A stretch of DNA of 64,000 nt from Acinetobacter higginsii (GCF_000369525.1 NZ_KB850072.1:1610760-1674759); one strand, 5' to 3'. Positions 34,732-43,165 are shown, counted from the stretch's first letter. Translations and numbers: made by a program. The notes: a model not told the origin generated them from the letters alone.

Positions 34732-35736
34732 ATGAACCATGATTATGTGTTGCCCTTAATTGATATTTCACTCCTCAACAGCGCGAGTTTAGAAGATCGC
34801 AAACAAGTAGTGAAGCAACTTGATCAAGCCTGTAAAGACGTCGGCTTCTTATACATTCAGGGGGAGCAATTTCAACCTGAACTGTTCGATCAGTTAAAAC
34901 AAACCGCGCAGCATTATTTTAGCCAAGACCAAGCCACTAAAATGCAACATTATATTGGTCTATCCGAAAATCATAGTGGTTATGTGCCAATCGGCGAAGA
35001 ACAATTCAAAACCAATGTCTATGATCTAAAAGAATCCTATGACATCAATTATGACTATCTCGGTGAGCTGCATCGTCGTCCTTTGCTCGGCCCAACGCTA
35101 TGGCCTGAAGATGCCCACTTTAAACACACTGTCTTAAATTATTATCAACATATCAAAGCCATCGGCAATCAGCTATTTAAAGCTTTTGCTTTGGCACTTG
35201 ATTTGAATGAGGACTTTTTTGAACCGCATTCAAAGCATGCGCCGAGCCAATTGAGACTAATTCATTATCCTTACAATCCCGAGGCTGAAGATCAATCGGG
35301 TATTGGCGCACATACCGACTATGAATGTTTTACCCTTTTATTTCCAACGGCTGAAGGTCTGCAAGTACTCAATAAACAAGGTGAATGGGTCGATATTCCT
35401 TTAATCGAAAACACCATGGTGATGAATATTGGTGACATGATGGAAATCTTATCCAATGGTCGTTATCTGGCAACCAAGCATCGTGTAAGACGGGTACAGC
35501 AAGAGCGTTATTCATTTCCGCTGTTCTTCTCCTGTGATTATGACTATCTGATTCAGCCACTCATTCCAAATGAAGTGCCGTTATATCCGCCAATGAAAGG
35601 TGGTGAGCATCTATTTAATCAAACCGCTCAAACTTTTATGTACCTCAAGCAACGCATTCAGTCGGGTGAGTTGGTACTTGAAAATGCCCGTCCACTGCAC
35701 TCCTTTGGCTTAAATGAACAGGGAGCAAGCGAATGA
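34732..35736 (+). CDS. 2-oxoglutarate/Fe(II) oxygenase, isopenicillin-N-synthase-like
   Basis: About 334 residues of the isopenicillin N synthase-like 2-oxoglutarate/Fe(II) dioxygenase family. It has an N-terminal DIOX_N domain (VLPLIDISLLNSAS...ACKDVGFLYI) and a jelly-roll core. The iron triad is His194 and Asp196 (GIGAHTDYECFTLL) and His250 (ATKHRVRRV); the 2-oxoglutarate-binding Arg-x-Ser is Arg259/Ser261 (ERYSFPLFF). All needed residues are present. The start at ATG 34732 is preceded by GGTGA; the frame extends to a TTG at 34675. It sits in the transporter operon of a guanidine locus. Relatives such as homoarginine hydroxylases and the ethylene-forming enzyme release guanidine from arginine-like substrates, so a guanidine-generating or guanidino-hydroxylating role is plausible but unproven. 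Confidence 0.85.
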   Translation: MNHDYVLPLIDISLLNSASLEDRKQVVKQLDQACKDVGFLYIQGEQFQPELFDQLKQTAQHYFSQDQATKMQHYIGLSENHSGYVPIGEEQFKTNVYDLKESYDINYDYLGELHRRPLLGPTLWPEDAHFKHTVLNYYQHIKAIGNQLFKAFALALDLNEDFFEPHSKHAPSQLRLIHYPYNPEAEDQSGIGAHTDYECFTLLFPTAEGLQVLNKQGEWVDIPLIENTMVMNIGDMMEILSNGRYLATKHRVRRVQQERYSFPLFFSCDYDYLIQPLIPNEVPLYPPMKGGEHLFNQTAQTFMYLKQRIQSGELVLENARPLHSFGLNEQGASE

Positions 35737-36608
35737 ATTTAATCAACTTATTAGCGCAACTTGAGCCAACAGTAATTGATGATCACTTGCCCTTACCACG
35801 CTATTTATTGGGATGTTTTAGACGTAAAAGTATCAGCTTCTTTAATGGCATGACCGATGAAAAAACTATTGTGTATTGGTTTCAGTCCAGATCTTTTAGC
35901 ATTGATCTACGACTGATCGATGCCAATCAAACTGCAGTGCATGAGCGACAAGGATGGATTGGCGATACTTTATGGGATTCAGAGCGCGAATTACTCTCTT
36001 GGCAGGTTCATCAGAACTATCAGAATCATATTCAATGGCCTGAACCCGCCAAGCTTTACCCGATCGGCAATAGCATTTTAGAGTTCTCACCTTCCCATGC
36101 CTACGTAGAAGATTGGCGACAACAGGCTCAGCATGGCTTATTGCTTGGTTTACGTCTATTTCAAATGCAACATGTGGCAACACAAAAGATTGTACCTATG
36201 GATGGGGGCTTGATGATCGCCGATCAACACATGGCTTATGCACAATCACGCCTTCCCCAACAACAAAATCAACTGAGGAATGGTCCAATTGATCATCCTG
36301 AAAATGATCTCAAAGCCATTGAAAGCTATGAAGTCTCGGTTGCTTTAAATGGTTCTTCTATTGGTTTTAGTACAATCACCAGTCGTTTGCAGCAATCAAT
36401 TACACTCGATGATTTTGAAATAAAAGATGCCAATACCCTGCTCCAACTGAAACAGATTGAAGGTGAGCTGTATCGACTTTATTTTCATCTGGATATGTAT
36501 CTACCTGATTTTGTATTTAATACCACAACAGCAACCACCACAGATACACAACACTGGTTGGATGCCGAGCAAAAGCATTTATTAAAAAATGCCACGCGAA
36601 CTTACTAA
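35733..36608 (+). CDS. Unknown protein coupled to the 2OG oxygenase
   Basis: A 291-residue soluble protein with no signal peptide or membrane helix; no family recognised. Visible features are a Trp-rich first half with beta-strand pattern (RKSISFFNGMTDEKTIVYWFQSRSFSIDLRLID, ERQGWIGDTLWDSERELLSWQVHQ), RLFQMQHVATQKIVPMDGGLMIADQHMAYAQSRLP in the middle, and a strand ESYEVSVALNGSSIGFSTITS. The repeated Trp and antiparallel beta pattern suggests a lipocalin-like or ligand-binding barrel; this is a guess. The start overlaps the oxygenase stop (ATGA), so the two are translationally coupled and likely work together. Last gene of the transporter unit. Confidence 0.75.
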   Translation: MNLINLLAQLEPTVIDDHLPLPRYLLGCFRRKSISFFNGMTDEKTIVYWFQSRSFSIDLRLIDANQTAVHERQGWIGDTLWDSERELLSWQVHQNYQNHIQWPEPAKLYPIGNSILEFSPSHAYVEDWRQQAQHGLLLGLRLFQMQHVATQKIVPMDGGLMIADQHMAYAQSRLPQQQNQLRNGPIDHPENDLKAIESYEVSVALNGSSIGFSTITSRLQQSITLDDFEIKDANTLLQLKQIEGELYRLYFHLDMYLPDFVFNTTTATTTDTQHWLDAEQKHLLKNATRTY

Positions 36609-36637
36609 TCCTGTTTCTATCTGATTAACCTAGACAA

Positions 36638-36673
36638 GGGCTATTGTGATAAATATCTTTATCGTAATCGCCC
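36638..36673. repeat. Imperfect inverted repeat after the transporter operon
   Basis: GGGC..ATT..GATAAA / TTTATC..AAT..GCCC arms with a TATC loop (36638-36673, three mismatched positions). It ends the plus-strand operon but lacks a clear T tract, so its role as terminator is uncertain. Confidence 0.5.
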
Positions 36674-36860
36674 TAATTATTTGAAAATCTATAAATATAA
36701 AAAATCACTCTTCAACTAAGTTAAATATTGCAAATCTAAATTCATCAACAAAATGATACTCGGAAATGTCGTCTGCAACCTGCCTGATATCTATAAAAGT
36801 ATTGTCTTTGCAATATCTATATTTAAATGAAAGAAGAGAACAGGTTTTGCAGATGACAAT

Positions 36861-36900
36861 GGTTTTGCCTACTTTTCCCGAAAGAAAAGTAGGTCGAACC
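36861..36900. repeat. REP-like palindrome
   Basis: CCTACTTTTC (36868-36877) / GAAAAGTAGG (36884-36893) with a CCGAAA loop, plus outer GGTT/AACC arms. A compact 40-nt palindromic unit; on the minus strand it could also end the transcript of the binding-protein gene. Confidence 0.55.
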
Positions 36901-37036
36901 TGAACGACGTTGAAATATATTTCAACTGAAGTGCAAGACGCAGTGGTTAATTTAATAATAAGACGAGATGTATATATGACTCCGCTATGATTTTTTATTT
37001 TGGATATATTGAAAATACATCTGATCAAACAGAGCA

Positions 37037-38068
37037 CTATTTCAACTCATCCACCAACGCTGGATAAATCAAGCCATCTACATCCACTGCAGTTTTATAA
37101 ATCCCATTATCGACATTGAACTGATTAACGTGATAGGTCGAACCATAAATCGAATCAAAGCCTGTTCCCTTTTGGAACACTTTCTTATTCGCAGCAATAT
37201 CCAGTAAATGCGTCCCCTCAATAAATTGCTCATATTGTTGAGGATCAACACCAACACGATTAGCCATGATTTTTACTGCATCTGCATGTGTTGCAGGGTC
37301 TTGAATATACTTCACTGTTTTATCCCACACTTGGATCAGCTTTTTCCAATCCTCTTTATGTGCAGATAAATGAGTTGGATTCACCGCAAGCGTATCGTAG
37401 ATTAAGCCGGGTTTATCTTTGGAACTATAAATGATCTTAGAGCCTGCAACGGCTTTTAAGGCTTGATTGGCAACGGGTTGCCAAACGGCAATTGCAGCAA
37501 TATCCTGACTGCTAAACACTTGAGGAAGTTCATTGGTTACTGAGTTGACCAGTTTAATATCTGAAAAAGGAATCTTGGCATCGGTCAAAGCCGTCGATAA
37601 CAACAGGTGATCGACTAATCCTTTTTCTGTAGCAATGGATTTGCCTTTTAAATCCTGAATGCTGTTGATGCCATTCTTGGCAATAATCACATCATTACCC
37701 GAAGAATAATCGGTCACCATAATGACCATGCCCTTGCTTCCACCCGAGGCATTGACTAAATTATCTCCATTGGTAATAAATACAGCATCCAGTTGATTGG
37801 CAGCAAAGGCAGAAATTGAGGCAGAATAATCGAACCATTTAAATTCAACATTTAAGCCTGCGTCTTTTAACCAGCCCTTTTCAATTGCTACTTGCCAAGC
37901 CACCCAACCAGGCCAATCACTATAGCCAATCGTCATTGGAGTCGTTGACATCGAATCTTTGGACTCCGTTGCTTTCTCTGCTGTTGGCACTTTAGCCGAA
38001 TTATCACACGCTGTAAGGCCCAGTCCCAACAGCACTGAAACAGATAAAGTTGCTATTGCTTGCTTCAT
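37037..38068 (-). CDS. ABC substrate-binding lipoprotein, guanidine/urea-carboxylase-associated
   Basis: About 343 residues of the NMT1/SsuA-like binding-protein superfamily. Lipobox GLTAC, so membrane-tethered in the periplasm. Seen: MTIGYSDWPGWVAWQVAIEKGWLKDAGLNVEFKWFDYSASISAFAANQLDAVFITNGDNL, LKGKSIATEKGLVDHLLLSTAL and AIAVWQPVANQAL. The WPGW and paired aromatic residues suit a cationic ligand through cation-pi contacts (inference). The frame opens 42 nt further upstream, but GGGGTGA before the ATG at 38068 and the lipoprotein signal fix the start. It belongs to the NikR-like regulator unit (81-nt gap) and converges on the permease/ATPase operon it serves. Confidence 0.87.
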   Translation of the reverse strand: MKQAIATLSVSVLLGLGLTACDNSAKVPTAEKATESKDSMSTTPMTIGYSDWPGWVAWQVAIEKGWLKDAGLNVEFKWFDYSASISAFAANQLDAVFITNGDNLVNASGGSKGMVIMVTDYSSGNDVIIAKNGINSIQDLKGKSIATEKGLVDHLLLSTALTDAKIPFSDIKLVNSVTNELPQVFSSQDIAAIAVWQPVANQALKAVAGSKIIYSSKDKPGLIYDTLAVNPTHLSAHKEDWKKLIQVWDKTVKYIQDPATHADAVKIMANRVGVDPQQYEQFIEGTHLLDIAANKKVFQKGTGFDSIYGSTYHVNQFNVDNGIYKTAVDVDGLIYPALVDELK

Positions 38069-38149
38069 AATCACCCCATATCTTTTTTGAAAATTTTGCC
38101 CACATCTCAATCATGTGTTTATCGACAATAGGAATGCAGTAGTCCCTTC

Positions 38150-38587
38150 CTATTCATTTTGCTGTAAGGGTGGCATCACGGCATCCATAAGTTCCAGATG
38201 CCCTTTAATCACCCCTTTTAAGGCAGTAAATTGTTGGCTAATCTGTTTAAGGTCATTACTGCCACCTTGTAACAGCATGACTTCCAATATTTTTTGTTGA
38301 TCCAGTTGAATATGTAATGAACTGATCACCTGTTCTAAAAACTTCTGCTGTAAATCTAAGAGCTGCATACGCAGCGGCATACAACTGGCGTCGTACAGCA
38401 AGGTCAGCGTGCCGACCATGACTGCATTTTGCTGTGCCTGTTCAGCAATGAGATGCTTGTTGATCATGTCGACAATTGCCTGAGAGCGACTTTCATAATG
38501 CTCTTCGACAATAGTTTGATCTAAGGCTTCAACCGTCTTTTCAGGGACGGTAATACTGATTCGAGTCAGTTTAGGACGAGCATTCAT
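38150..38587 (-). CDS. NikR-like ribbon-helix-helix regulator lacking most nickel ligands
   Basis: A 145-residue protein with the NikR layout: N-terminal ribbon-helix-helix DNA-binding domain (LTRISITVPEKTVEALDQTIVEEHYESRSQAIVDMINKHL) and a C-terminal ACT-like metal-binding domain (VMVGTLTLLYD...SSLHIQLDQQKILEVMLLQGGSNDLKQISQQFTALKGVIKGHLELM). Aligned to E. coli NikR, only one high-affinity Ni ligand survives (His92 for His87). The positions of His76, His89 and Cys95 are Gln81, Gln94 and Ile100. It therefore probably senses something other than nickel, plausibly guanidine, urea or a derivative. It is the likely binder of the paired GTA-W-TAC boxes that precede all three units of the locus. 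No Shine-Dalgarno is obvious; the start lies 10 nt after a small leader ORF. Confidence 0.85.
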   Translation of the reverse strand: MNARPKLTRISITVPEKTVEALDQTIVEEHYESRSQAIVDMINKHLIAEQAQQNAVMVGTLTLLYDASCMPLRMQLLDLQQKFLEQVISSLHIQLDQQKILEVMLLQGGSNDLKQISQQFTALKGVIKGHLELMDAVMPPLQQNE

Positions 38588-38597
38588 AATGATCAGA

Positions 38598-38714
38598 CTA
38601 GTGTTTAGGAAGCTGGGTTTGCTTTACATACAGACCTGCACGGACGCTCAGTAAATTGGCAAAACAGCGCGCTGCAACTTTGAAATACTGAATTAGGATT
38701 GATTGCGTTTTCAT
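38598..38714 (-). CDS. Putative 38-residue leader peptide ORF
   Basis: An ATG preceded by GAGGTG at good spacing opens a 38-codon frame (MKTQSILIQYFKVAARCFAN... ending in QLPKH). The product is basic and amphipathic, without recognised family. It is the first reading frame of the regulator/binding-protein transcript, and its stop is 10 nt before the regulator ATG, which itself has no clear ribosome-binding site. Translational coupling or an attenuation leader would explain this. Too short for homology judgement; moderate confidence that it is translated. Confidence 0.45.
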   Translation of the reverse strand: MKTQSILIQYFKVAARCFANLLSVRAGLYVKQTQLPKH

Positions 38715-38730
38715 AACCACCTCAGCCTGA

Positions 38731-38758
38731 GTAATACCAAATTTATAATTCGTAATAT
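38731..38758 (-). promoter_or_regulatory. Paired GTAATAC/GTAATAT boxes (operator candidate C)
   Basis: GTAATAC (38731-38737) and GTAATAT (38752-38758), 21-bp pitch, downstream of a sigma-54 element and covering its predicted start (~38753). Same geometry as at 32807 and 44085. Suggests autoregulation of the NikR-like gene. Confidence 0.6.
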
Positions 38759-38762
38759 TTAA

Positions 38763-38778
38763 TGCAGTATCTATGCCA
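38763..38778 (-). promoter_or_regulatory. Sigma-54 promoter element, regulator unit
   Basis: Minus-strand TGGCATAGATACTGCA: GG and GC separated by exactly 10 nt. The predicted start is ~38753, giving a ~40-nt leader to the small ORF. Confidence 0.72.
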
Positions 38779-38838
38779 GTTTTTTAGCCAACTAAAGTAG
38801 AAAAAAACCGTGTGAATTGCTGAATAAATGCACATAAA

Positions 38839-38868
38839 AAAAGCCCTATGTTTCATCATAGGGCCTTT
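38839..38868 (-). terminator. Intrinsic terminator of the carboxylase operon
   Basis: Perfect 8-bp stem GCCCTATG (38843-38850) / CATAGGGC (38857-38864), T tract on the minus strand. Lies 22 nt after the carboxylase stop. Confidence 0.88.
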
Positions 38869-38889
38869 TCTGCATCATGAGTTTAATCG

Positions 38890-41800
38890 TTATACAGCAG
38901 GTGCAAGCGTGAATAATGCCTGTCCTGTTTTTACCGTTTGCGCTTTATCAATCAAGATACTATCAACTTTCATTTTTGCAGGCGCAAGGATTGGGATTTC
39001 AATTTTCATTGCTTCAATCACCGCCAAAGTTTCACCTTCTTCAATAATATCTCCCACGGTACATTCAATTTTCCAGACTGAGCCTGGCATATGTGACTCC
39101 ACGATCATGCCACCGTTTGGAACTGTGATCTCTGAATCATCCAGTACCGCATCTAGACTTTCAGAAACATATTCAGCCAAGCCCTCTTCATGCCATCGAC
39201 GGCGCTCGTCTTCAAAATTGCTTTGCTGAACCTGTTTAAAAGCCTGAATACGGCTTTCATTGTCTTTTAGAAAAGCATTATAGTCCTTGAGATTCAGTAC
39301 CCCTTCTTCGATCCTCAGTTGCAAACGACCTGCTTTAAAGTCTTCCCGCATGTCCAACAGTTCAGGTTCAGACACTTCATAAAAACGGATTTGGTCAAAG
39401 AATCTAAGCAACCATGGCTTATGTGGTTCAAAATTCGGATTTTGACGATAACGACTCCACACCTGTGTGGTACGTCCTACGAATTGATAGCCACCCGGCC
39501 CTTCCATCCCATAAACGCACATATAAGCCCCACCAATTCCGACCGCATTTTCAGGCGTCCATGTTCGTGCAGGATTATATTTAGTGGTGACTAAACGATG
39601 TCTCGGGTCTAGTGGTGTGGCAACAGGTGCGCCCAGATAGACATCGCCCAACCCCATCACTAAATAAGCGGTGTCATAAACCACATCTTTTACCGCTTGC
39701 TTCGATGCAAGACCATTGATACGGCGAATGAACTCGATGTTATCTGGACACCACGGTGCATCAGGACGAACCAATTGCGTATATTTTTCGGTTGCAAGCT
39801 GCGTTTGTGAATCTTCCCAAGCTAAGGGCAAATACACCGTTCTAGACGGTACCTGCATATTTTCAATATCAGGTAATTCACTTTCAGCCACCTGTAACAA
39901 GCGCAGTAAATCCAGTTGCTCTAGAATCATTGAATTATAATGAATCTGTAATGAACGAATACCTGGGGTTAGATCAATGATGCCCTGAATATTTTGTTGC
40001 TGTACCCATTGCATCAAGGCATGAATACGAAAACGTAAATTGAGATCTAAGACCAGTTCACCATATTCTACCAACAAATATTGGTTACCTGCGGGGCGAT
40101 AGCTTACTTTGGGTTTATCCGCACCCTGATCCAAAGTCGCCAATACCGCATTTTTTAAGGTGACAGGTTCTGCTTTGAATATCGGTTCAAAATTAATCTG
40201 TGATACCGTTTCATTCTGTAAGGCCGATTGATAACGCTGTTCTAACTGTTGCGCCTGCGCATAGCTGACAGGAATAAATCTGACTTTATCGCCTGCTTTC
40301 AGTTGCCCCAACTTCCACAACTCGGAGTTAATCACCACCGCAGGACAAACGAAGCCACCTAAACTCGGACCATCTGGCCCTAAAATAATCGGCATATCTC
40401 CCGTGAAATCAATTGCACCAATCGCATAGGCATTGTCATGGATATTCGACGGATGTAGACCTGCCTCACCACCATCAATCCGTGCCCATTCAGGTTTAGG
40501 TCCAATCAAACGAATGCCAGTACGACTCGAGTTAAAATGAATCTCCCAGTCTTGATCAAAAAACATGGCAACATCATTTGGCGTAAAGAAATCAGGTGCA
40601 CCATGCGGGCCATACATGACCGCGATTTCCCATTCGGTTTTAAAACTTGGGATTTGTTCAGGCTTTAATGCAACTGTTTGCTCGATTTTCGCTTCAGTGA
40701 TTGGCAACATATCACCAATCAGTAAGTTACGCCCTGCATGACCACCAAATTGCCCTAAGGTAAATGTGGCTAAACTACCTAAATAAGCAGGCAGATTAAA
40801 TCCATGTTTAATCCCAATATAGCTACGACAACCTGTACTGATACGACCACATTTAAGTACCTGACCTTTACGGACATTAACGGTCGACCACATCGCCACA
40901 GGCTGCCCATCCAGACTAGCCTCCATCTCACCGCCAGTGATGACAATCTGACTGTCACAATGAAATTTTAAAGTCGGTCCAAGCAAAGTACATTCTAGTC
41001 CAGAACTGTTAAATGCATTGCCCAACAATTGATTAGCAACATTCAAGCTCAATGCATCCATCGCGCCTGAAGGCGGAACACCAACATCCCAATAACCCAA
41101 GCGACCTGTTACATCTTGCACTGCAGTTTGAATTCCTGCCTGCAACACCTCTATTTTTTGAGTTTTCCATTCAAAATGATTCAAGAAACGCGTGGTCTGT
41201 GTGCCTTGCTGAAACACCTCACCCGCGATAATTTCCTGTAAGTATTCGAGATTGGTTTCAATCCCTGCAATTTCCGTATTACTTAGGCTATTTTGCATCG
41301 CAGCAATGGCCTGCTCGCGATCTGCTGCTGTGACAATAATTTTTGCAATCATCGGGTCATAGAATGAAGAAACATTTGAGCCTGTTTCCACCCAGGTTTC
41401 CACCCGTGACTGAGCATCAAATTTGACACTGGTCAATAAGCCTGCGCTAGGTTGAAAGTTCTTAATCGGATCTTCGGCATATAAACGCACTTGAATCGAA
41501 TGGCCTTTGGGTGGCGCAATCTGTTGCGGTGCTTGCCAATCCCCACTGGCCAAGGTCACCATCCATTCGACCAGATCAACGCCATAAACCTGTTCCGTCA
41601 CTCCATGTTCCACTTGCAAGCGTGTATTCACTTCCAGAAAGTAAAACTGTTGTGTGTCGGTATCCATCACAAATTCAACTGTACCCGCGGAACGATACTG
41701 CACTGACTGCATCAGTTGAATGGCGACCTGTTGAATATACCTACGTTGCTCTTCATTCAAATGTGGTGCAGGTGTTTCCTCAATCACCTTTTGATTACGG

Positions 41801-42495
41801 CGTTGTACGGAACAATCACGCTCACCCAGTGCAATGACATGACCCTGACCATCACCGAAAATTTGTACCTCAATATGACGCGCATTTTCGACAAACTTTT
41901 CCAGATACAATCCCGCATCTTTAAAATTGGCTTGTGCCAGATAGGAAACGGTTTGATAGGCTTCTTTTAATTCCTGTTCTTTCCACACCAGACGCATACC
42001 AATACCGCCACCGCCTGCGGTGCTTTTCAGCATCACGGGATAACCAATCTGGCTAGCCTGAAGCAAAGCATCATCCAAGTCGATAAGCAACTGACTACCC
42101 GGTAGCAAGGGTACATTGTTTTGAATTGCCAATTCACGTGCGGTATGTTTTAGACCAAAATCGCGCATTTGCTGTGAAGTCGGACCAATAAAGGTGATGC
42201 CCTGTTGCTCGCATAGATCACAAAATGCAGCATTTTCCGATAAAAAACCATAACCAGGATGAATCGCTTCGGCCCCAGTATGCTGTGCTGCAGCCAGAAT
42301 TTTTTCAATATTAAGATAGCTTTGCTGTGCAGTTGAATCACCAATAAAAATCGCTTCATCAGCTAAACTGACGTGTAAGGAATCCCGATCCGCTTCGGAA
42401 TAAACCGCAACAGATTGAATCCCAAGTTTCTTTAAACTACGAATGACACGACAGGCAATCGCACCACGATTGGCAATGAGTACTTTTTTAAACAT
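38890..42495 (-). CDS. uca: Urea/guanidine carboxylase (biotin-dependent)
   Basis: A 1201-residue biotin-dependent carboxylase. Order of domains: biotin carboxylase (residues ~1-450; LIANRGAIACRVIRSLKKLG, ATP-grasp STAGGGGIGMRLV, NTRLQVEHGVTE); carboxyltransferase built of AHS2/KipA-like (~460-760; GYWDVGVPPSGAMDALSLNVAN) and AHS1/KipI-like (~800-1010; YGELVLDLNLRFRIHAL) parts; and a biotin-carrier domain with EAMKIEI, biotinyl Lys1164. Historically named urea carboxylase. Enzymes encoded behind guanidine-I riboswitches together with DUF1989 pairs act on guanidine, giving carboxyguanidine. Both features are present here, so guanidine is the better prediction. GAGGTGA precedes the ATG, 9 nt after the upstream gene. 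No fused allophanate hydrolase domain. Confidence 0.93.
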   Translation of the reverse strand: MFKKVLIANRGAIACRVIRSLKKLGIQSVAVYSEADRDSLHVSLADEAIFIGDSTAQQSYLNIEKILAAAQHTGAEAIHPGYGFLSENAAFCDLCEQQGITFIGPTSQQMRDFGLKHTARELAIQNNVPLLPGSQLLIDLDDALLQASQIGYPVMLKSTAGGGGIGMRLVWKEQELKEAYQTVSYLAQANFKDAGLYLEKFVENARHIEVQIFGDGQGHVIALGERDCSVQRRNQKVIEETPAPHLNEEQRRYIQQVAIQLMQSVQYRSAGTVEFVMDTDTQQFYFLEVNTRLQVEHGVTEQVYGVDLVEWMVTLASGDWQAPQQIAPPKGHSIQVRLYAEDPIKNFQPSAGLLTSVKFDAQSRVETWVETGSNVSSFYDPMIAKIIVTAADREQAIAAMQNSLSNTEIAGIETNLEYLQEIIAGEVFQQGTQTTRFLNHFEWKTQKIEVLQAGIQTAVQDVTGRLGYWDVGVPPSGAMDALSLNVANQLLGNAFNSSGLECTLLGPTLKFHCDSQIVITGGEMEASLDGQPVAMWSTVNVRKGQVLKCGRISTGCRSYIGIKHGFNLPAYLGSLATFTLGQFGGHAGRNLLIGDMLPITEAKIEQTVALKPEQIPSFKTEWEIAVMYGPHGAPDFFTPNDVAMFFDQDWEIHFNSSRTGIRLIGPKPEWARIDGGEAGLHPSNIHDNAYAIGAIDFTGDMPIILGPDGPSLGGFVCPAVVINSELWKLGQLKAGDKVRFIPVSYAQAQQLEQRYQSALQNETVSQINFEPIFKAEPVTLKNAVLATLDQGADKPKVSYRPAGNQYLLVEYGELVLDLNLRFRIHALMQWVQQQNIQGIIDLTPGIRSLQIHYNSMILEQLDLLRLLQVAESELPDIENMQVPSRTVYLPLAWEDSQTQLATEKYTQLVRPDAPWCPDNIEFIRRINGLASKQAVKDVVYDTAYLVMGLGDVYLGAPVATPLDPRHRLVTTKYNPARTWTPENAVGIGGAYMCVYGMEGPGGYQFVGRTTQVWSRYRQNPNFEPHKPWLLRFFDQIRFYEVSEPELLDMREDFKAGRLQLRIEEGVLNLKDYNAFLKDNESRIQAFKQVQQSNFEDERRRWHEEGLAEYVSESLDAVLDDSEITVPNGGMIVESHMPGSVWKIECTVGDIIEEGETLAVIEAMKIEIPILAPAKMKVDSILIDKAQTVKTGQALFTLAPAV

Positions 42496-42504
42496 TATGT
42501 CACC

Positions 42505-43149
42505 TCACGCGTCACGTATAACAAGTTGAATTTTGGTCGGGTTATAGGCATTACAAGGATTATTCAATTGCGGACAATTCGAAATCAGAATGATCAGATC
42601 CATTTCCGCTTTGATCTCCACATATTTACCCGGTGCAGACACCCCATCTTCAAACTTTAAATGACCTTCAGCGGTTACTGGTACATTCATAAAAAAGTTA
42701 ATATTGGGTCCAATATGACGGACATTGAGCTGATGCTTTTTGGCAATCGGATGCTGTGCCAAGGCGTACATAAAATTATTACGGCAACTGTGCATCGAAT
42801 ATTTATCGTGTGCATAACGTACCGTATTGCTTTCACATGAACATGCCCCACCTAAGGTGTCATGTCTGCCGCAATTGTCATCGATAATAGTGGCAATTGG
42901 GCGGGCAAAATTACTAAATAAGGTTGTGCCTTTTTCCAGATAAAGCTGCTGATTTTGTGCCAAGGTATCGGTTGCGCTATAGCGCTCTTCGGCATTGTTG
43001 GCACTGATAAATAAGGTATCAACGGCTTGGTTGCCTTCCAGATCAATAATGCGGAAGTACTGACCTTGCTTCACCTCACCCATCCACGCTTCGCCTGCAA
43101 GACAAATCTCATCTAAAACAATCTGTTCTATCTTTGCTGATGCTGTCAT
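42505..43149 (-). CDS. DUF1989 protein, carboxyguanidine deiminase-type subunit (UAAP)
   Basis: About 214 residues of the DUF1989 family (urea-carboxylase-associated protein; CgdA/CgdB type). With its paralogue it converts carboxyguanidine to allophanate and ammonia in guanidine-degrading bacteria. This copy keeps the cysteine-rich conserved core (CGRHDTLGGACSCESN, HSCRNNF) and the C-terminal NCPQLNNPCNAYNPTKIQLVI, so it is probably the catalytic or metal-bearing subunit. The frame runs back into the upstream gene, but GGGGAG before ATG 43149 and the loss of family similarity upstream set the start. The gap to the previous gene is 16 nt and to the carboxylase 9 nt: one operon. Confidence 0.9.
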   Translation of the reverse strand: MTASAKIEQIVLDEICLAGEAWMGEVKQGQYFRIIDLEGNQAVDTLFISANNAEERYSATDTLAQNQQLYLEKGTTLFSNFARPIATIIDDNCGRHDTLGGACSCESNTVRYAHDKYSMHSCRNNFMYALAQHPIAKKHQLNVRHIGPNINFFMNVPVTAEGHLKFEDGVSAPGKYVEIKAEMDLIILISNCPQLNNPCNAYNPTKIQLVIRDA

Positions 43150-43165
43150 TTTCTCGCTCCCCATC

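Larger units (their letters stand above)
36609..37036. other. 428-bp AT-rich intergenic region between convergent units
   Basis: No gene accepted. It holds an inverted repeat (36638-36673), a REP-like palindrome (36861-36900) and a weak minus-strand open frame (36705-37037, 110 codons from GTG, no Shine-Dalgarno). The last ~35 residues of that frame (DIRQVADDISEYHFVDEFRFAIFNL) look protein-like and could be a gene remnant. Confidence 0.5.

Noticed and set aside
36705..37037. 110-codon minus-strand frame as a real gene
   Set aside because: GTG start without ribosome-binding site, crosses a REP-like palindrome, very AT-rich; reported only as a possible remnant.
38890..42495. Pyruvate or acetyl-CoA carboxylase identity
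   Set aside because: The carboxyltransferase part is of AHS1/AHS2 (KipI/KipA) type and the neighbours are DUF1989 proteins, which indicates urea/guanidine carboxylase.
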